A stretch of 64,000 nt of DNA, taken from Cubamyces lactineus. Taxonomy: Eukaryota; Basidiomycota; Agaricomycetes; Polyporales; Polyporaceae. Shown here piece by piece: positions 21,082-33,120 of the stretch (position 1 is the stretch's first letter; the number at the start of each line of letters is the position of its first letter). A program made the position numbers and the translations under genes. The stretch lies in NCBI GenBank assembly GCA_022376465.1, contig JACDTU010000008.1, forward strand, positions 1,364,001 to 1,428,000, given 5' to 3'. The notes under the pieces were generated by a model, which saw only the letters and a program-made list of their open reading frames with translations, was not told where the DNA came from and ran no database searches.

Positions 21082-22045
21082 ATGGCGTACACCGCGTACG
21101 ACACCTACGGCAGCCAGTTTGGCTACCCACTCTCTCACTCCCTCTCGCACGGCGCGCCCGCCTACGGGATTCACCCCACTGAGTACGGCTACCAGGACCC
21201 GGTTTACGCGGGTGCTTATGGAGAGGTGCATTCCTTCCTGTAGTGTCCCTCACCACGCGTTGACTTTCGGCCTTTGCAGACTTATCCCCAAGGTGCCTAC
21301 CCTGTCTACACCGCACAGCGCACGGTCAGTCAGTACGGCCGAGGTCAGTACGAGATACCTCTGCAAGGTCATTGACTTACCGGGTATCCTTCTTTAGCAT
21401 ACGACGATCTCGACCTCAGAGACCCGTACTATGCCGACCGTCACTACAGCGCTTCGCAAATGCGCCGCCGCCGCTCCTCCATGTCGAGGTCTCTCTCCCG
21501 CATGGGACGCCCTATGCTCGATGGTTACCGTCGCATGAGCTCGTCGGTGATCAAGTTCAAGCGCAAGGGCGGATTCCGGAGCGGGATCACTCTGGGCGAG
21601 GCCATGTCCGACGCTCATCTCACCAACAACTACGACTATAGCGTGTACGATCTGAACGCGGATGGTCGCGGTAGGATCATCCTCAAAATCAAGGTCAGTG
21701 ACGGAAGGCTGCGTTCACGTACCATGGGCCATACGCTGACTTGCACCTTCACAGTGGACGGGCTACAACTCGATGACATACGAGATCCCCGTGGACACGT
21801 ACGACGGAAGAGTCGAACTGCAGACGATCGCGAGGCGCATTGCGCGCGCGTGCGTCCACTTCCTGCAGGTAAGCACGCGGCCATTGCTCAGCGGGGCCAG
21901 TTGACCTCATGCCCAACGCCTTCACTGCTCACGCCATTAATTGATCTAGACGAACGTGATCCCCGTCTCCTGGGATCGAGTGGTTCTCTATCATCTCGAG
22001 GAGCTCTCCCCGGGAACGTGGCAGCCGGTCCTCTCCTCGAGCTGA
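21082..22045 (+). CDS. Conserved basidiomycete protein with Tyr-rich N-terminus (possibly DUF6741-like)
   Basis: Five exons (21082-21225, 21280-21343, 21398-21693, 21755-21868, 21950-22045) sum to 714 nt, or 237 aa. The N-terminal 70 residues are rich in Tyr/Gly/Pro (YDTYGSQFGYP, YGYQDPVYAGAYGE), a low-complexity prion-like composition. Then comes a basic Ser/Arg segment (MRRRRSSMSRSLSRMGRP). The compact conserved C-terminal domain includes KFKRKGGFRSGITLGEAMS, NNYDYSVYDLNADGRGRIIL and WTGYNSMTYEIPVD, and ends with WDRVVLYHLEELSPGTWQPV. I recall this C-terminal domain as a basidiomycete family of unknown function; the DUF number is from memory. A good TATA box lies 82 bp upstream. It has no membrane segment. 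Confidence 0.85.
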
Positions 22046-22449
22046 GAGGTTTAGTCTCTATTGTGCAGCATCCTCTTCACGTCTACCTTCTCTTTCCCCT
22101 CTGGACACTATCGCTTTTACGTGCGAGACCCTTCGTCGCTTGCTGGTCGGGCAGCGCAGTTCCGGATCCGTGATTTCCATCTTTATTCCTACACTTCCAC
22201 ATCGATACAGAATATTATGACGAATGTACAATACGTACGACGACCAATATCATGATAGCTACGATCCAGATGAATCAGGAAGAGTAAGAGGTTTAGAATG
22301 GCCGGTGCGACGGCAAACAGTGTTCGTACGAGCCCCGTGATAGGGTGATCGGGTATCTGCCAGGTAAGGCATGCACGACCTACTGCAGCAGATATCATAG
22401 ACGTAGAAAGCTCCGTCCGTCGAGCGATAGGGTTGGGTATCGAGCGAAC
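22046..22449. other. Convergent 3' spacer
   Basis: This is 404 bp between the 3' ends of the gene at 21082 (+) and the gene at 22878 (-). It is AT-richer than its flanks and presumably holds both 3' UTRs. I see no gene. Confidence 0.55.
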
Positions 22450-22878
22450 CTAGTGTGCTCGCTTTCTCAAGGTGTTGCGGGTACGGCGCTGCTTCTTCTC
22501 ACGGCGAGCACCACTGCGGATACCAAGGGTTCTCTTGATCTTGGTCATGAGTGGGACACGGGCTTCATCTCCTCGGCCCTACGACACGACTGGGATCAGA
22601 GAAGTGCAAGCGGTGGCATTGGTGAAGGAACGGACCATGGCTCTGAGCTCATGTTTGGCACGTTTCCTACCGGCGCGCGTGGTATTGGGATTGGATAACG
22701 CCGCCTCTGCGCGAATGAAGCCACCGTCAGCCCACGTAGTGACCGTGTGTGGACCATCGGACTCACTATAGCCGCCAGCGACCCTGTCTGGATCCCGTCT
22801 GCCGAAACGAGAGCGGAAACCTCCCGTGCGACGGGTGGTAGCCTTGCGTTCTTCATTACGGGCGGTGAAGAATGGCAT
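22450..22878 (-). CDS. Small basic conserved basidiomycete protein (~103 aa)
   Basis: Three exons are read from an ATG at 22878. Exon 1 ends RRDPDRVAGGY. An intron (GTGAGT...GCAG) joins it to KAALSNPNTTRAGRKRAKHE, and a second intron (GTCCGT...GTAG) joins that to GRGDEARVPLMTKIKRTLGI. The protein stops after a very basic tail (KKQRRTRNTLRKRAH). The motifs RRDPDRVAGGYKAALSNP and VPLMTKIKRTLGIRS are familiar to me from small hypothetical proteins in other agaricomycetes, which supports both splice choices. It has no membrane helix or signal peptide. The net positive charge could suit nucleic-acid or membrane-surface binding, but no function is known. Confidence 0.8.
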
Positions 22879-23377
22879 GGTAATACGTAAAAAAAGCCTT
22901 CTTGAGCTGATCGCTAGTACGTTATCGACGGCTTCCGAGAGAAGGATTGGTGTTGTTCGGGGATTCACAGAGGCGACGAGCGATCGGCTTTGCGGTTGGT
23001 GCTTTGGTGGTGCGAAATGAAGTCCGTTCATTTATGCAAGTGCTGCATATTATAGCACGTCATCTTCCAGAGACGATCATGTGTGCTGCTGCGAGCGGAG
23101 AGCAGCTAGGCTGAGCCATGGAGTTGTGGTCAAGGTGGGCAAGCCTCAGCTACTTGACAGTCTCCACTCAAGCTCCGAGGCACGCACACCACTACCAGCC
23201 GGTCCACCAACGCCCGATTGCATCTGGTGCATGTCACAGTACTGTCACAACTCACAAGCTTTCCCGAAAGCGATTTTTCGCAAGTTCGAAGCGCCCAACA
23301 CACTCTACGTTAACCACATCCGACGGCTCGCACAACGCGTATCTTCGCGCTCTCTTCACTCTATCCCTCTGACATGA
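22879..23377. promoter_or_regulatory. Bidirectional promoter, small basic protein / TAD1
   Basis: This is 499 bp between two divergent ATGs with no supported gene inside. AT-richer patches occur near 22885-22900 (TACGTAAAAAAAGC) and 23035-23060. Confidence 0.45.
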
Positions 23378-24910
23378 ATGGTGGACAGCTCTCCGGATGA
23401 TGTTGCATCGCTAGCCCTTGCGACATATTCGCGACTCAAATTCAAGCCTCCCGACAGCCAATTCACCATCCTAGCTGCTTTTGTCTTGCGGAGACCAGAA
23501 GAGTTGAAACTCATCTCGCTCGGCACCGGCTCCAAATGTCTACCCGCCACACGCCTACCGTTGAGCGGAGACGCACTACACGACAGTCATGCTGAAGTCC
23601 TGGCTAGGCGCGGTGCTGTTCGCTGGTTCCTGGAGGAGATTGGACGATGTTGCTCTGCCAGCGCTGACAATGAATCCCCTTGGATTACTCCCGAAGATGA
23701 TGGCACGTTCTCCCTGCGCGATGACGTTGTGTTAGATATGTATATCTCTACCGTTCCCTGTAAGCTGGTTTAACTGCAAAAGCTTGAATACACCACTCAT
23801 GCATTTCTCTCTTCGTGCAACAAGGCGGAGATGCCTCAACGCGCTTTCTGGCATCATTCCAGGATCCTGATATGGCCGCTTTGAAGGATTCTGCGAGACC
23901 GTCTCAAGTAACACCCAATGCGCCTTCGAGAGGACGCGATAACTACTCGTTGTATGGCGTCATGCGGACTAAACCCGGCCGCGCGGACTCTCCGCGTACT
24001 CTGTCTATGTCTTGCAGCGACAAGATTGCTGCTTGGAATGTTTTGGGTATCCAGGGCGCGCTGGCATCTCATCTCCTCCGACCAGTCTATATTACAAGGA
24101 TTATCATCGGAGAGGTGGATGCCTCCATGCGCGAGACTGTCACAGCGGATTGTATGAGGGCGATGCACGCCAGACTTCGTACAATTGATGGTAAGCAAAT
24201 AGAACGCTCGGCAGCCAGCCTGATTAAACCATTTGTTCATCGCCATACGTAGGTCTCCACACACCTTATCGACTGAACGAGCCGTCGATCGCCTTCACAT
24301 CAGTCCCTTTCATCCATTCTAGGTTCTGTCTAGGACCAGGCGTAGTCTCGGGATGTAATGATTGTGAGCGTTCTACCAAACGTCACCACCTACTCATGCT
24401 TATCATGACAGCCCTTTGCTTCATATCTGACTCGCCTCGCGAGTGCGAAGTCTTGATCAACGGTTTCCGCCGAGGCGTGCCCCCCAAACGAGCGCACATG
24501 TCGAAGTTCAGGTACGTGGTACCGTGTCTGTCCATGAAGAGACAGCTCAACCATACTTCTAGACCCGTACTCTCCAAGCTGGCCCTTTATGTCTTGTATA
24601 CGGAGATCGCAGAGAAGGCCGGAATGGCTATGACACGGTAGGGTTCAATACCCTCTCATCGTATGAGTATAGCGCTTGACGTACGAAATTTCGAAGGTGC
24701 GAAACCTACCATCTTGCAAAGTGTGCAGCATCCGGCTACCAAACTGCGAAGAGGGCTCTAAAGGGACCCGGAGGCCCTTTCGAAGGTTGGGTCACAAGTG
24801 GGGAGAAGTGGGAGAGTTTCGATCTCAACGGGTCGCTCAGACATGGCATAGTGACTGCAGCTCTTGTCAATAGAGCGCAGGAGTCCGAAGATGTAACGGA
24901 CGACCCGTGA
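23378..24910 (+). CDS. TAD1: tRNA-specific adenosine deaminase 1 (ADAT1/Tad1)
   Basis: The enzyme deaminates A37 to inosine in eukaryotic tRNA-Ala. The deaminase zinc site is visible: [13 protein letters not shown] (His ligand plus catalytic Glu, residues ~69-81), the first Cys in TVPCG, completed by splicing T|GC across the intron at 23761-23825, and the second in [20 protein letters not shown]. Exon joins at 24191, about 24365, about 24514 and 24638 give [26 protein letters not shown] and [16 protein letters not shown]. Because the last intron skips an apparent stop just after AMTR, the gene continues with [20 protein letters not shown] and [13 protein letters not shown] to a TGA at 24908. 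The start at 23378 gives [14 protein letters not shown], matching the expected N-terminus. Length is about 430 aa, normal for fungal Tad1. Confidence 0.93.
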
Positions 24911-25247
24911 TCCTCGGATCTCTCTTACACCACCGTTGTTCCTCAGATTTCTCACTGAAGCATCTTTCACCTCGACCACAGTATCATGGCTAACGAGCAG
25001 TGGATATCGTCGTTCTCCACCAGTCGCGTGATGAGCAATGCTGCCGTGAGGTGCCTTAAGACGCGGCAAACGCCGTGAACAACAGCGATCTTGAAGCCGC
25101 GCGACGCCGAACCCAACCTGTGCAAGTGGTTTTGAACGTCTTGGCTTGCGCGAGTTACCTTTCCAACACGACAGGTATGTCGGCCGCCCCTGCCACAGCT
25201 TAGACGTGACACTCGCGAGTACTAACTCGGTCATGACGGATCATAGA
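24911..25247 (+). promoter_or_regulatory. Spacer and promoter of F-box gene A
   Basis: This is 337 bp with no supported gene. An in-frame upstream ATG at 25233 (MTDHR before MTEEVPDEV) is an alternative start. I chose 25248 because it aligns with the start of the paralog at 27980. Confidence 0.4.
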
Positions 25248-27713
25248 ATGACCGAAGAGGTCCCCGACGAGGTTCTGGATGTCATCCTGGCAAATGCGCT
25301 TATGATTCCCGAGAGGACCTTCGAAGCATGGCGGGTTCCACATACGTTCGCCGGCACGCCTAGATCGACCGTGGCCAATCTTCTGCTAGTGTCCAGGCGA
25401 TGGCACGACATCGGGAAACCGTGGCTCTACGAATCAGCCATCCTTCGCACCCGTGAACAAACGAACGCCCTGGCAGCCGCTGTGGCGAAGGAGTACAAGA
25501 ATGGGCGCAAATTGGGCTGCTATATGCGACGTCTCAGAATAGACAGCGGTTACACAGACACAACAAGCCTTCTTCTCCGCCACACCCCCAAGATTGTGTC
25601 TCTGTTTCTTGGGTTCGACATCTCCATTGACGATCAAACTAAACGTCTCATGCGGGCATTGCGTACGATCAACCCACGTCGCTTGTACATGGACTCTATG
25701 AGAGGTCTTAGTACCGACATTGGCCACAAGTCAATGGCCGGTCTTCTCGCCAATGCTGTCGCTAGTGCTCTGCCTTACTGGACCAAGCTTGTGGGTGGTG
25801 ATGTATCCCCGGCAAAACGTCACTAATAAGGCTTCTCCTGCACAGACTCGGATAGACACCAGCCCCGAGTTCATCTGGCTTGTCGCCCTCGTACCTCCGC
25901 TCAGAGAACTGAAGTCTTTGAGCACTGTCAGCATGTCTAACCATTCGGCAGTGCACCCAATGGCATACGATGTCATAGAAGCACTTATTGCCAACCCTTC
26001 GGTCAAGACTATCCAGATTCGAGACGGTACTCGCTGGCTTGCTTGGAAGGGGCCAAGGTCGGACTATGATAAGGAAAAGATCTATTTGGGCCAGGGAAAT
26101 GAGTGAGTTGTACTCTGCTGATGACGTCTTTATGAAATTAAGACCTGTTAGCATGGTCTGTTGGGCTGAGTTCCCTCAAGTCGCCTTGCGCCCTCCTTCC
26201 TTTCGACTTCCAGAATTGCCGATCAAGTTGTGGAGATCTATCTTCAACTATGCAACTGCAGAAGTCCCTGTTGCAGTCAACGAACGCATCAATGTGACGC
26301 GCCGCGCGATTGTCCTGATTAACAAACTCTCCTATGTACGTCAATTGAGAGAGTAGGGGTTCTTCGCGCTCACACCAAATTGGCTAGGACGTCGGAATCG
26401 AGTTCCTGTATGCTCGTCCTCTTCTTGTCTCCGAAAGAGCCGTAGATGGCTTCCTCGAACGAGTCTCGACGTCAGTGCGTCTGGCCGCCCTAGTGCAAGA
26501 CCTTGACGTCAATACAGGCGAACCATTCACTAAACAAAAGCATCTTCGTGCTCCCCTTATCGGACTGAGGCGAGTTACTCGTGCTATCAAGGTTTTCCCT
26601 ACTCTGCTCGATCACCTCGCCGACCACGAAGTCTTACCGCTCACGTTTTCGGAGCAAGCACTCTCCCGCGAGGACTCCCTCACTCAGTCCGCATTCAGAT
26701 CCTTTGTGCATCTGCGCAGGCTGGCACTCTACGGCGGAAGTGGCTCGAGCGCCGACGAGCCTCAATCAAACATTCTCAGCAACCTCGAGAGTTTGGCATT
26801 ATACGATTCAAATCCTGGAGTAATAGCTGTGTTCAGCTCGCTGTAGTAAGTCTAATTGAAGTTGCCGCCTATACGCCGACTCACGCGGCCCAGTCTCCCA
26901 TCCCTCCGGGAGTTCGAGTTCGAGAGGTGCAGCGCTACTTCGATGGTCGACTTCCTTACGCGTCACGGCCATAAGTTGTACAAGCTTGTGATCGATCTAT
27001 CGACCAGGACACCTGAAGACGTTGTACCAGTGTTCGACCTTTGTCCTAACGTTAGGGAACTTCACCTCATCACCCTGACACCGGTCCGTCTGGTCTATCC
27101 CCCGTACAACTGTACGCACTCCGTACTAATCGTGTCTCTGACAGCCCTCGGCGATCCCGTTCATGAAGAAGTCTGAAACCCACACTCGTCTCCACCTTTT
27201 GGTATTCCCGGCCGTTACAATCCAGTAAGATGGTTTCTTTCCTACGGTCTCTGATCAAGATTGCTCACGCCTAACGAACAGAAGCAGAAGCGATATGACC
27301 CCTGGGTTGGAACAATGGAACAACATCATCCTCTTCCTCACCCAGATGCGACACAAGCTACCAGCCTTGGAAGAAATACGCACCCTTGCCTCCCTTGAAT
27401 GGCCGTTGCATCAGTACGCTCCTCAACAGTGTATTCATACGACTGCTCGTGATTTTTCACCCGACCACACAGAGACGATTATCAACGCGCGTTGTCATGT
27501 GCCGCGCATATTGCGTATGGTCTCCACAAGATTGGAATATCTCTCTCCGACGCAAGAGGGACGCGTTGGGCGAGATTCGACCGTATCAAGCCTGAAGAAT
27601 ACCAACTATATCAGGCGCGAGCGACTATGTCGCAGAGTTCTATGCAAACAGTACCACTGCCTGTTGGCATGAACGTGATTGCAGGATTTGGACTGGTGCC
27701 GCCCCATGCCTAA
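25248..27713 (+). CDS. F-box/LRR-type protein A with two F-box-like modules
   Basis: It is a likely substrate adaptor of an SCF ubiquitin ligase. The N-terminal F-box-like segment is VPDEVLDVILANALMIPER ... VANLLLVSRRWHDIGKPWLY (residues ~4-65). A second one lies in the middle at LPELPIKLWRSIFNYATAEV ... IVLINKLSY|DVGIEFLYARPLL (26215-26440). Leucine-rich stretches follow (FVHLRRLALYGGS, NLESLALYDSNPG, CPNVRELHLITLTP). The protein ends with YGLHKIGISLSDARGTRW ... GLVPPHA. Introns near 25793, 26104, 26336, 26846, 27083, 27228 and 27415 are needed. The last one (CA|A GAC) puts the end in frame to a TAA at 27711. It is a tandem paralog of the gene at 27980 with the same architecture; target unknown. 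No frameshift was found. Confidence 0.82.
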
Positions 27714-27979
27714 ATACCATATGTCGTATGATACGGCCTAAGAGCGAATTTGATGAGAACACTTATTTGTGCACCGGCGTACTACAAGCTGTAAGTACTA
27801 CACAGGGGTGTTCCTATTCTTAAGCTATTTGGAGTCGTCATGGACCTGGGTACTTCGTCCTAGATTTGTGATGCTTGACGGTTCACCGTGAGAAGCCTCT
27901 ACCACTTCTCAACTTCGCCAAATAAGTATCGTCTTCGAGAGGTAGACAACTACGACTCCCTCCTTACACCAGCGCTGTC

Positions 27980-30475
27980 ATGACAGAATCCGTGCCGGAC
28001 GATGTGCTCGAGTACATCCTGCACTACGCCCTGACCATTCCATCAGAGACCTTTGAAGCTTGGCGAACCCCCGCAACGTTCGCAGGCAGCCCTCGTTCGA
28101 ACGTGTCCAACATCCTCTTGGTCTCAAGACGATGGCACAACCTTGGGGTACCGTCCTTGTACGAAGCCGCCATCCTACGTACCGTAGACCAGGGACGTGC
28201 CTTCGTACAATCCTCGAGAATCATGAATGAAAGGGGCGTACGAAGGAGTCACTACCTTCGACGATTGCGCATCGAAGGAGGCTACAACACTCATACGAAG
28301 ATGATATTCGAGAAGTCACCGGGGATCACAACTCTCTTCGTTGCATTCGATATTTCTCTCGACGACTCTTCTGCGGGCTTGAAGCGTGCACTGCAGACAG
28401 TCAACCCTTCGAGATTACTCTTGGATTCGTCCCCGGGCTCGCACGCACTGGCAAGCGCTTCAAACACACAGTCGTTATACGCCGCTGTCGGCGGAGCCTT
28501 GCCATGCTGGACGAAGCTCGTACGTATGTCTCGTATACAGTTTCTGCTATTCACGATGGCTAACGAAAGGGTTCGCTGTGGTGTAGAAGCGGATTGACAC
28601 CAGCCCTCTGTTCATATTCCGAACCCCGCTCATTACTCCTCTCTCTCATCTCCCGGCTCTAGAGTATATAAGCATGACGAACTTCACTGCAGCCTCGAAC
28701 ATCGAACAGGGAGTTCTTGATGCCCTGTTGGATAATGATGCCGTCAAGGTCATCCAGATACGGGATGGTACCAATTGGCTAAGGTGGAGAGAAACCAGGC
28801 CTGTATCCAATACTCACCCTCGCGGCAAGATCTTTCTCGGGGAGGGGATAAAGTTCGTATCTAGTTCTTTCTCTCCTTCCAGCTACAACACAGTGGCTCA
28901 TCACTCGACTTAGTATGACCCCATGGCAGGACTTCCCGCCGCAAGACGCGATTGATCCCGCTATGCGTTCCTTGGCCCTACTATCCAACTTGCCCGACGA
29001 CATTTGGACCCGCATCTTGGGATTTGCCACGCATGCACATGGATACAACTATTTCGATGTGGACGACGCGCTGGTGGACCTCTCGAAGAAGGTCCACGTC
29101 AATAGCACTCGAACGAATGTCCTACTCGTCAGCAAACGATTCCACGTGCGTCTTAAGCCACCATTGACCATGCCATGTCGATTCAAGCTGTGTTCCCTCG
29201 TGTACAGAGGCTGGGTTTGCGATATCTATATGCAATTCCTCACATCACAAACGATCAGGCCGCCGCAGGGATCGCCGCTCAAGTAGAATCATCGAAAGAG
29301 CTAGCGTCATTTGTCCGCGTTCTCTACGTCCGAGACGAAGTCTTCCTCCGTCCCAACCTGTGCATACGTACTCCTCTCATGAACCTAGTACGCCTAAATG
29401 CTCGCATACAAGTCCTCTTGGAATTCGATAAGCACGCACCCACCGGCAAACCAGTGCCGTTGCAATGGGCATCGCAAACGTTCTCGCCTACCACTGGAGT
29501 GAAGCCGCGTGCTTTCAGCATCTTTCCATGCCTACGACACCTGACGCTCTCTGGTGGAAAAGGTGATGAGCTCAGCGATGTGTACCCCGATGCTCTTCCG
29601 TGCCTTGAAAGCCTCAAACTCCACAACCCCGGACCAAGCATGTTCAGCGTGTTTGCAAGCATGGAGTACGTGGTTTTGTACAGCGTATGGCATGAAATCA
29701 CGCCCTAACAACCTCGAGAAAGCTTGCCGAACCTACGGGAGCTGGGCTTCACAGCTGCGAAGGACGAGGCCAGCGACTTGGTCGAATTCCTGGACAAGCA
29801 TGGCGCCAAGTTGGAGACCCTGTCGCTAGCTTCCGCGGACGCTACGCTCCCTAAATATCCGGCTGTCCTCGATTATTGCCCGAATATCACAGAACTTAGG
29901 GTCGACTGTCCCGAGCTGGTGAGCACGCCAGATGCGTATCAGCCACGATCGTATCTCACCTCCAAATCCAGCCTCTATCCATGCCTATGTTTGTTGTATC
30001 TGCTGCACCGCACCGCGCGCTCAAACGACTCACTTTCTCAAACCCTGCGCTGTGGATCAGGTCCGGATCTACCGTTGTGGCCAATCATACCCTCCGCTAA
30101 CCAGTCTCGTAGAGAATATCTTACTTCGGAAGGGGTCAAGCGTTGGGACACCTTCATCGGGTTTCTCGGCGTGCATCGACACAAAATACCTGCGCTGGAA
30201 GAAGTCCGGACCTTGTCACGATTCGAATGGCCAATACACGAGTACGCACACTCCTGTCATCATGACTTGCTTGTGGTGACCTGACAGTTCATCTGACGAA
30301 CAGATACGTATATCGAGTGTCATTCACGACGTCTGTTGCGTTTGACCTGCACGAGCTCGGAATAGCCCTTGCAGACAAGGACGGCACGCGTTGGACCCGA
30401 TTCCGGCCGGAGCCACACAGGCAGACGCGTCGTGGTCGACGGAATACAGTGGGATTGGCTTCACTTCGCGGCTAA
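27980..30475 (+). CDS. F-box/LRR-type protein B with two F-box-like modules
   Basis: Tandem paralog of the gene at 25248. The N-terminal F-box-like module is VPDDVLEYILHYALTIPSETF ending in NILLVSRRWHNLGVPSLYEA (shown in part). The second module is LSNLPDDIWTRILGFATHA ... NVLLVSKRFH|RLGLRYLYAIP (28980-29240), better matching a canonical F-box. Leucine-rich repeats follow (FPCLRHLTLSGGKGD, LPCLESLKLHNPGPSM, LPNLRELGFTAAKDE, CPNITELRVDCPEL). The final exon, entered at 30303, reads EYVYRVSFTTSVAFDLHEL and stops at 30473-30475. Its ending ALADKDGTRWTRFRP parallels SLSDARGTRWARFDR in copy A. Presumed SCF adaptor; substrate unknown. The two copies are diverged at many positions, so the duplication is not recent. 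Confidence 0.82.
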
Positions 30476-30891
30476 TGCATGGCAAGCTCACCTATCGGAA
30501 CGGTCGTAGAGTCACACATGTATCCATCTTTGGCGTTTTCATACATGATTGGAACTCCACAGGTCGTCAGACCATGAGGCGGCGTATGGAAGACATATAC
30601 TGGTGGTCGATAACTGAATATGGTACCGATGACCTCCGGGCCAGGCGTCATCAAACTCTAACAAGGTACTAAAGCATGTTGCAACACGATGATAAGCTAT
30701 GTGGGCCGTAACAATAAGAATAGATCAGGATTAAAGGTCGTAGCGGAAGTTGGCATCAACGAAACCGAAGTAGGTACATATGCAGAAGGGGAACAGAACT
30801 GGGTCATCCGAGGCGTGAACACAGTCGTAAGTCTTCGTAATACATGGGATGAGATAGCCGTAGTGTGCGGCCGTGAACACCTGTCGTGGGG
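30476..30891. other. Convergent 3' spacer
   Basis: This is 416 bp between F-box B (+) and GPC1 (-). Two short open frames are present but look like untranslated sequence. No gene is supported. Confidence 0.5.
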
Positions 30892-32749
30892 TCATTGGGC
30901 GCTGCCGTTCTGCGTCTGCGAGGGAATCGTCTCTTGCGGCAGCTCCACCTCTGTTACGGATGGAGAGAGCGTCTTCTGAGATAGGTTGGGCGAAGTTGCA
31001 ACTGTCGTGAGATCATCGTCGCTTTGTGGACCAAGTGTAGGACTCGAGCGCTCCGAACGAGCATTGACCTCGGCGAGCTCTTTGCGCAATGCTTCTAGCT
31101 CACGCTCAAATCTGTATCGACTAGTGAGCTTTCGTGACAACAAAGCGAGGAGCTGGTACCGACTTGCGACCGAACACCTCAATGTAGAAGCCGCCCCCGT
31201 TCCAAACGCTGACTGCGAACAGGAGCAGGATGTATGCGGAACTCCAGAAAGCGCTATCATACAGAAGGAAGACCGCAGGTAGCTCGGTGATGACGGAGTA
31301 TACTGGAAGAAGTGAGCAACGCTGAGAGGTATGTAGATAGATATAAGTACTCCTACTCACCGAGCTGTCCGAGCATGAACGACTCTTCCCGATACCGGGG
31401 AGGGACACTGGCCAAGGCACGCCCGATGGCACCCCGCTTATCGTTGAGCAAGAACGTGAACGAGGTCATTCTTTGTCCCGACTGAACCTTCGCACGACGA
31501 TCTATCAAGACAAACTAGGCACAATTTCAGAAAATGTGAGCAGACGATCGAAGGACGCCCTCACCTTCCAATATAGAAGCTGCCAGATAAGATCTATGAG
31601 CATGCACCAGGATTAGCGACGGTTAGGCACAAGAGGAGTGACGGACGACGCACAGATTATAGTGCTAAGGAGAAGGGCGGTGAATGGATGCATGTGGGGG
31701 ACTTCCCGTAACGCAGGGAAACGCGTCTGTGCATCAGGATAGTAATGCCTAGTTCTTGTTAGTTCAACTTATTGCGCTCCCTGGTTCTAAAGTCTTACCG
31801 AATGACAGAGAATACCAATGGGGGGTAGATGTGAATGAATAGTGACGTGACCTTATCCCAGTCGTGGAAGACTAGACTATTCCTCCAGGTGATAACAGCG
31901 CTGGCCAACGAGCCTAACGACAAGCAGTAACATGCGACAAATAGTGCGGGGCTTTCCGGCATAATCCAGATAAAGGCGAGGTCAAGCACATTGCAGTAGT
32001 AGCAGAGGTCGAACAGGAAGTAATGCCAGGCACGCTTCTTGTACATGTAGACGCGAAGCGGAAGGTAGTATGCGGCTTGGATGGTATACGCGACGTGAAT
32101 CCATCTATAACAAATTCAGTTCCGAGTATCTCATACTGAGCGAGCGGGTGCACATACTCGGGGGCCATTCCGAACAACAGGGCGGTGAGAAGCAGTGACA
32201 TTACGGCGAGGAAGAACGTGACTTTCTCGCGGGTGCGGATAACTTTGGCAGAGTGCCACGTCTGCGTGATAGCTATCAGACGTTGGGAGACCTGGACATC
32301 CCAAATGCGTTAACCCAGAAGCCGCGGAAAGCCGGTACGAGCGCACGTTCGTACCTTCAGCTTGTACCTTTGCAGCTCGCGCTCCAATTGCACACTCGAG
32401 GCGGGCATAATTTTGAACATCCCGTCCTTGAGGACATCCTTCTTAATGTCGTTTATGGTTTCCTCTGCGCGCATCTTGAGACGGTCACTCGTCTTAGCGA
32501 GGCTACGCTGCAGAAGATCAAGGTGGGAGTCGAAATACGTCTCCATTGTGTCTGAAGAATGGGCGCGTTGATACGCGTCTTCACGTTGAGATGCCAGAGC
32601 CACGCACCAAGGAGAGTGAATCCGCTCGCCCAATCTGATATGTCGTCGCGCTTGAATCGCTCGAACGGGGCAGAGAACACGCCGGATCCGCTATCTCGCC
32701 TGCGCATGAGAGGCGGAGAGGGTGGCCTTGAAGGAGTTGGGGTCGTCAT
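30892..32749 (-). CDS. GPC1: Glycerophosphocholine acyltransferase (GPC1, DUF2838 family)
   Basis: Gpc1 acylates glycerophosphocholine with acyl-CoA to give lysophosphatidylcholine, part of phosphatidylcholine remodelling in the ER. On the minus strand the ATG at 32749 opens a Pro/Ser-rich head. It is followed by a helical segment (SDRLKMRAEETINDIKKDVL) and the family core: YYLPLRVYMYKKRAWHYFLF, DLCYYCNVLDLAFIWIMP, SLGSLASAVITWRNSLVFHD, WDKVTSLFIHIYPPLVFSVI. Several further hydrophobic helices (FFLAVMSLLLTALLFGMAP, LVYSVITELPAVFLLYDSAF, AYILLLFAVSVWNGGGFY) make it polytopic. A charged coiled tail (FERELEALRKELAEVNARS) ends at 30892. At least eight exons are needed. It is divergently paired with ISU1 across 371 bp. 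Confidence 0.9.
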
Positions 32750-33120
32750 GGTCTACGAGAGAGTAATGGTCAAGGACAATGGGGGTAATAAGATGTCAAA
32801 GCGGAAGAGGAGAATGAGGACGCATGTGCGACGCGCTGGGAGCAGCCTGCAAGTCGTGGCCGAGAGTGGCAACGAGTGACGACTCGCACACCCCGCGTCC
32901 CAAATCCGGAAATTTTGCTAAGGTAAGCAGCCAGTTGATCGCGAAGGTCCTAGCGCCGTGACTGCAGTGCGCGTGACGATGCATGACTGACTGTGACTGA
33001 CCGCGCTAGCCGGACGCCGCAACCCCACGTGGGTGGATTGGAGGAGTGCTTATACACGGCCGACGACATCGCGGCCGGAGTCAACTCCAGGTTTCTCTCA
33101 GACTCCCACCACCACCAGCC
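32750..33120. promoter_or_regulatory. Bidirectional promoter GPC1 / ISU1
   Basis: This is 371 bp between the two start codons. A palindromic E-box CACGTG lies at 33026-33031, about 90 bp before the ISU1 ATG, followed by a TATA-like CTTATACAC near 33048. A GACTGA/TGACTG cluster lies at 32985-33002. The CACGTG hexamer is the type of site bound by bHLH factors such as Cbf1; binding here is inference. Confidence 0.5.

Noticed and set aside
24639..24641. In-frame TAG taken as the end of TAD1
   Set aside because: The TAG lies inside a GTAGGG intron donor. Splicing to the acceptor before TGCGAA restores the conserved C-terminus, so the gene ends at 24910.
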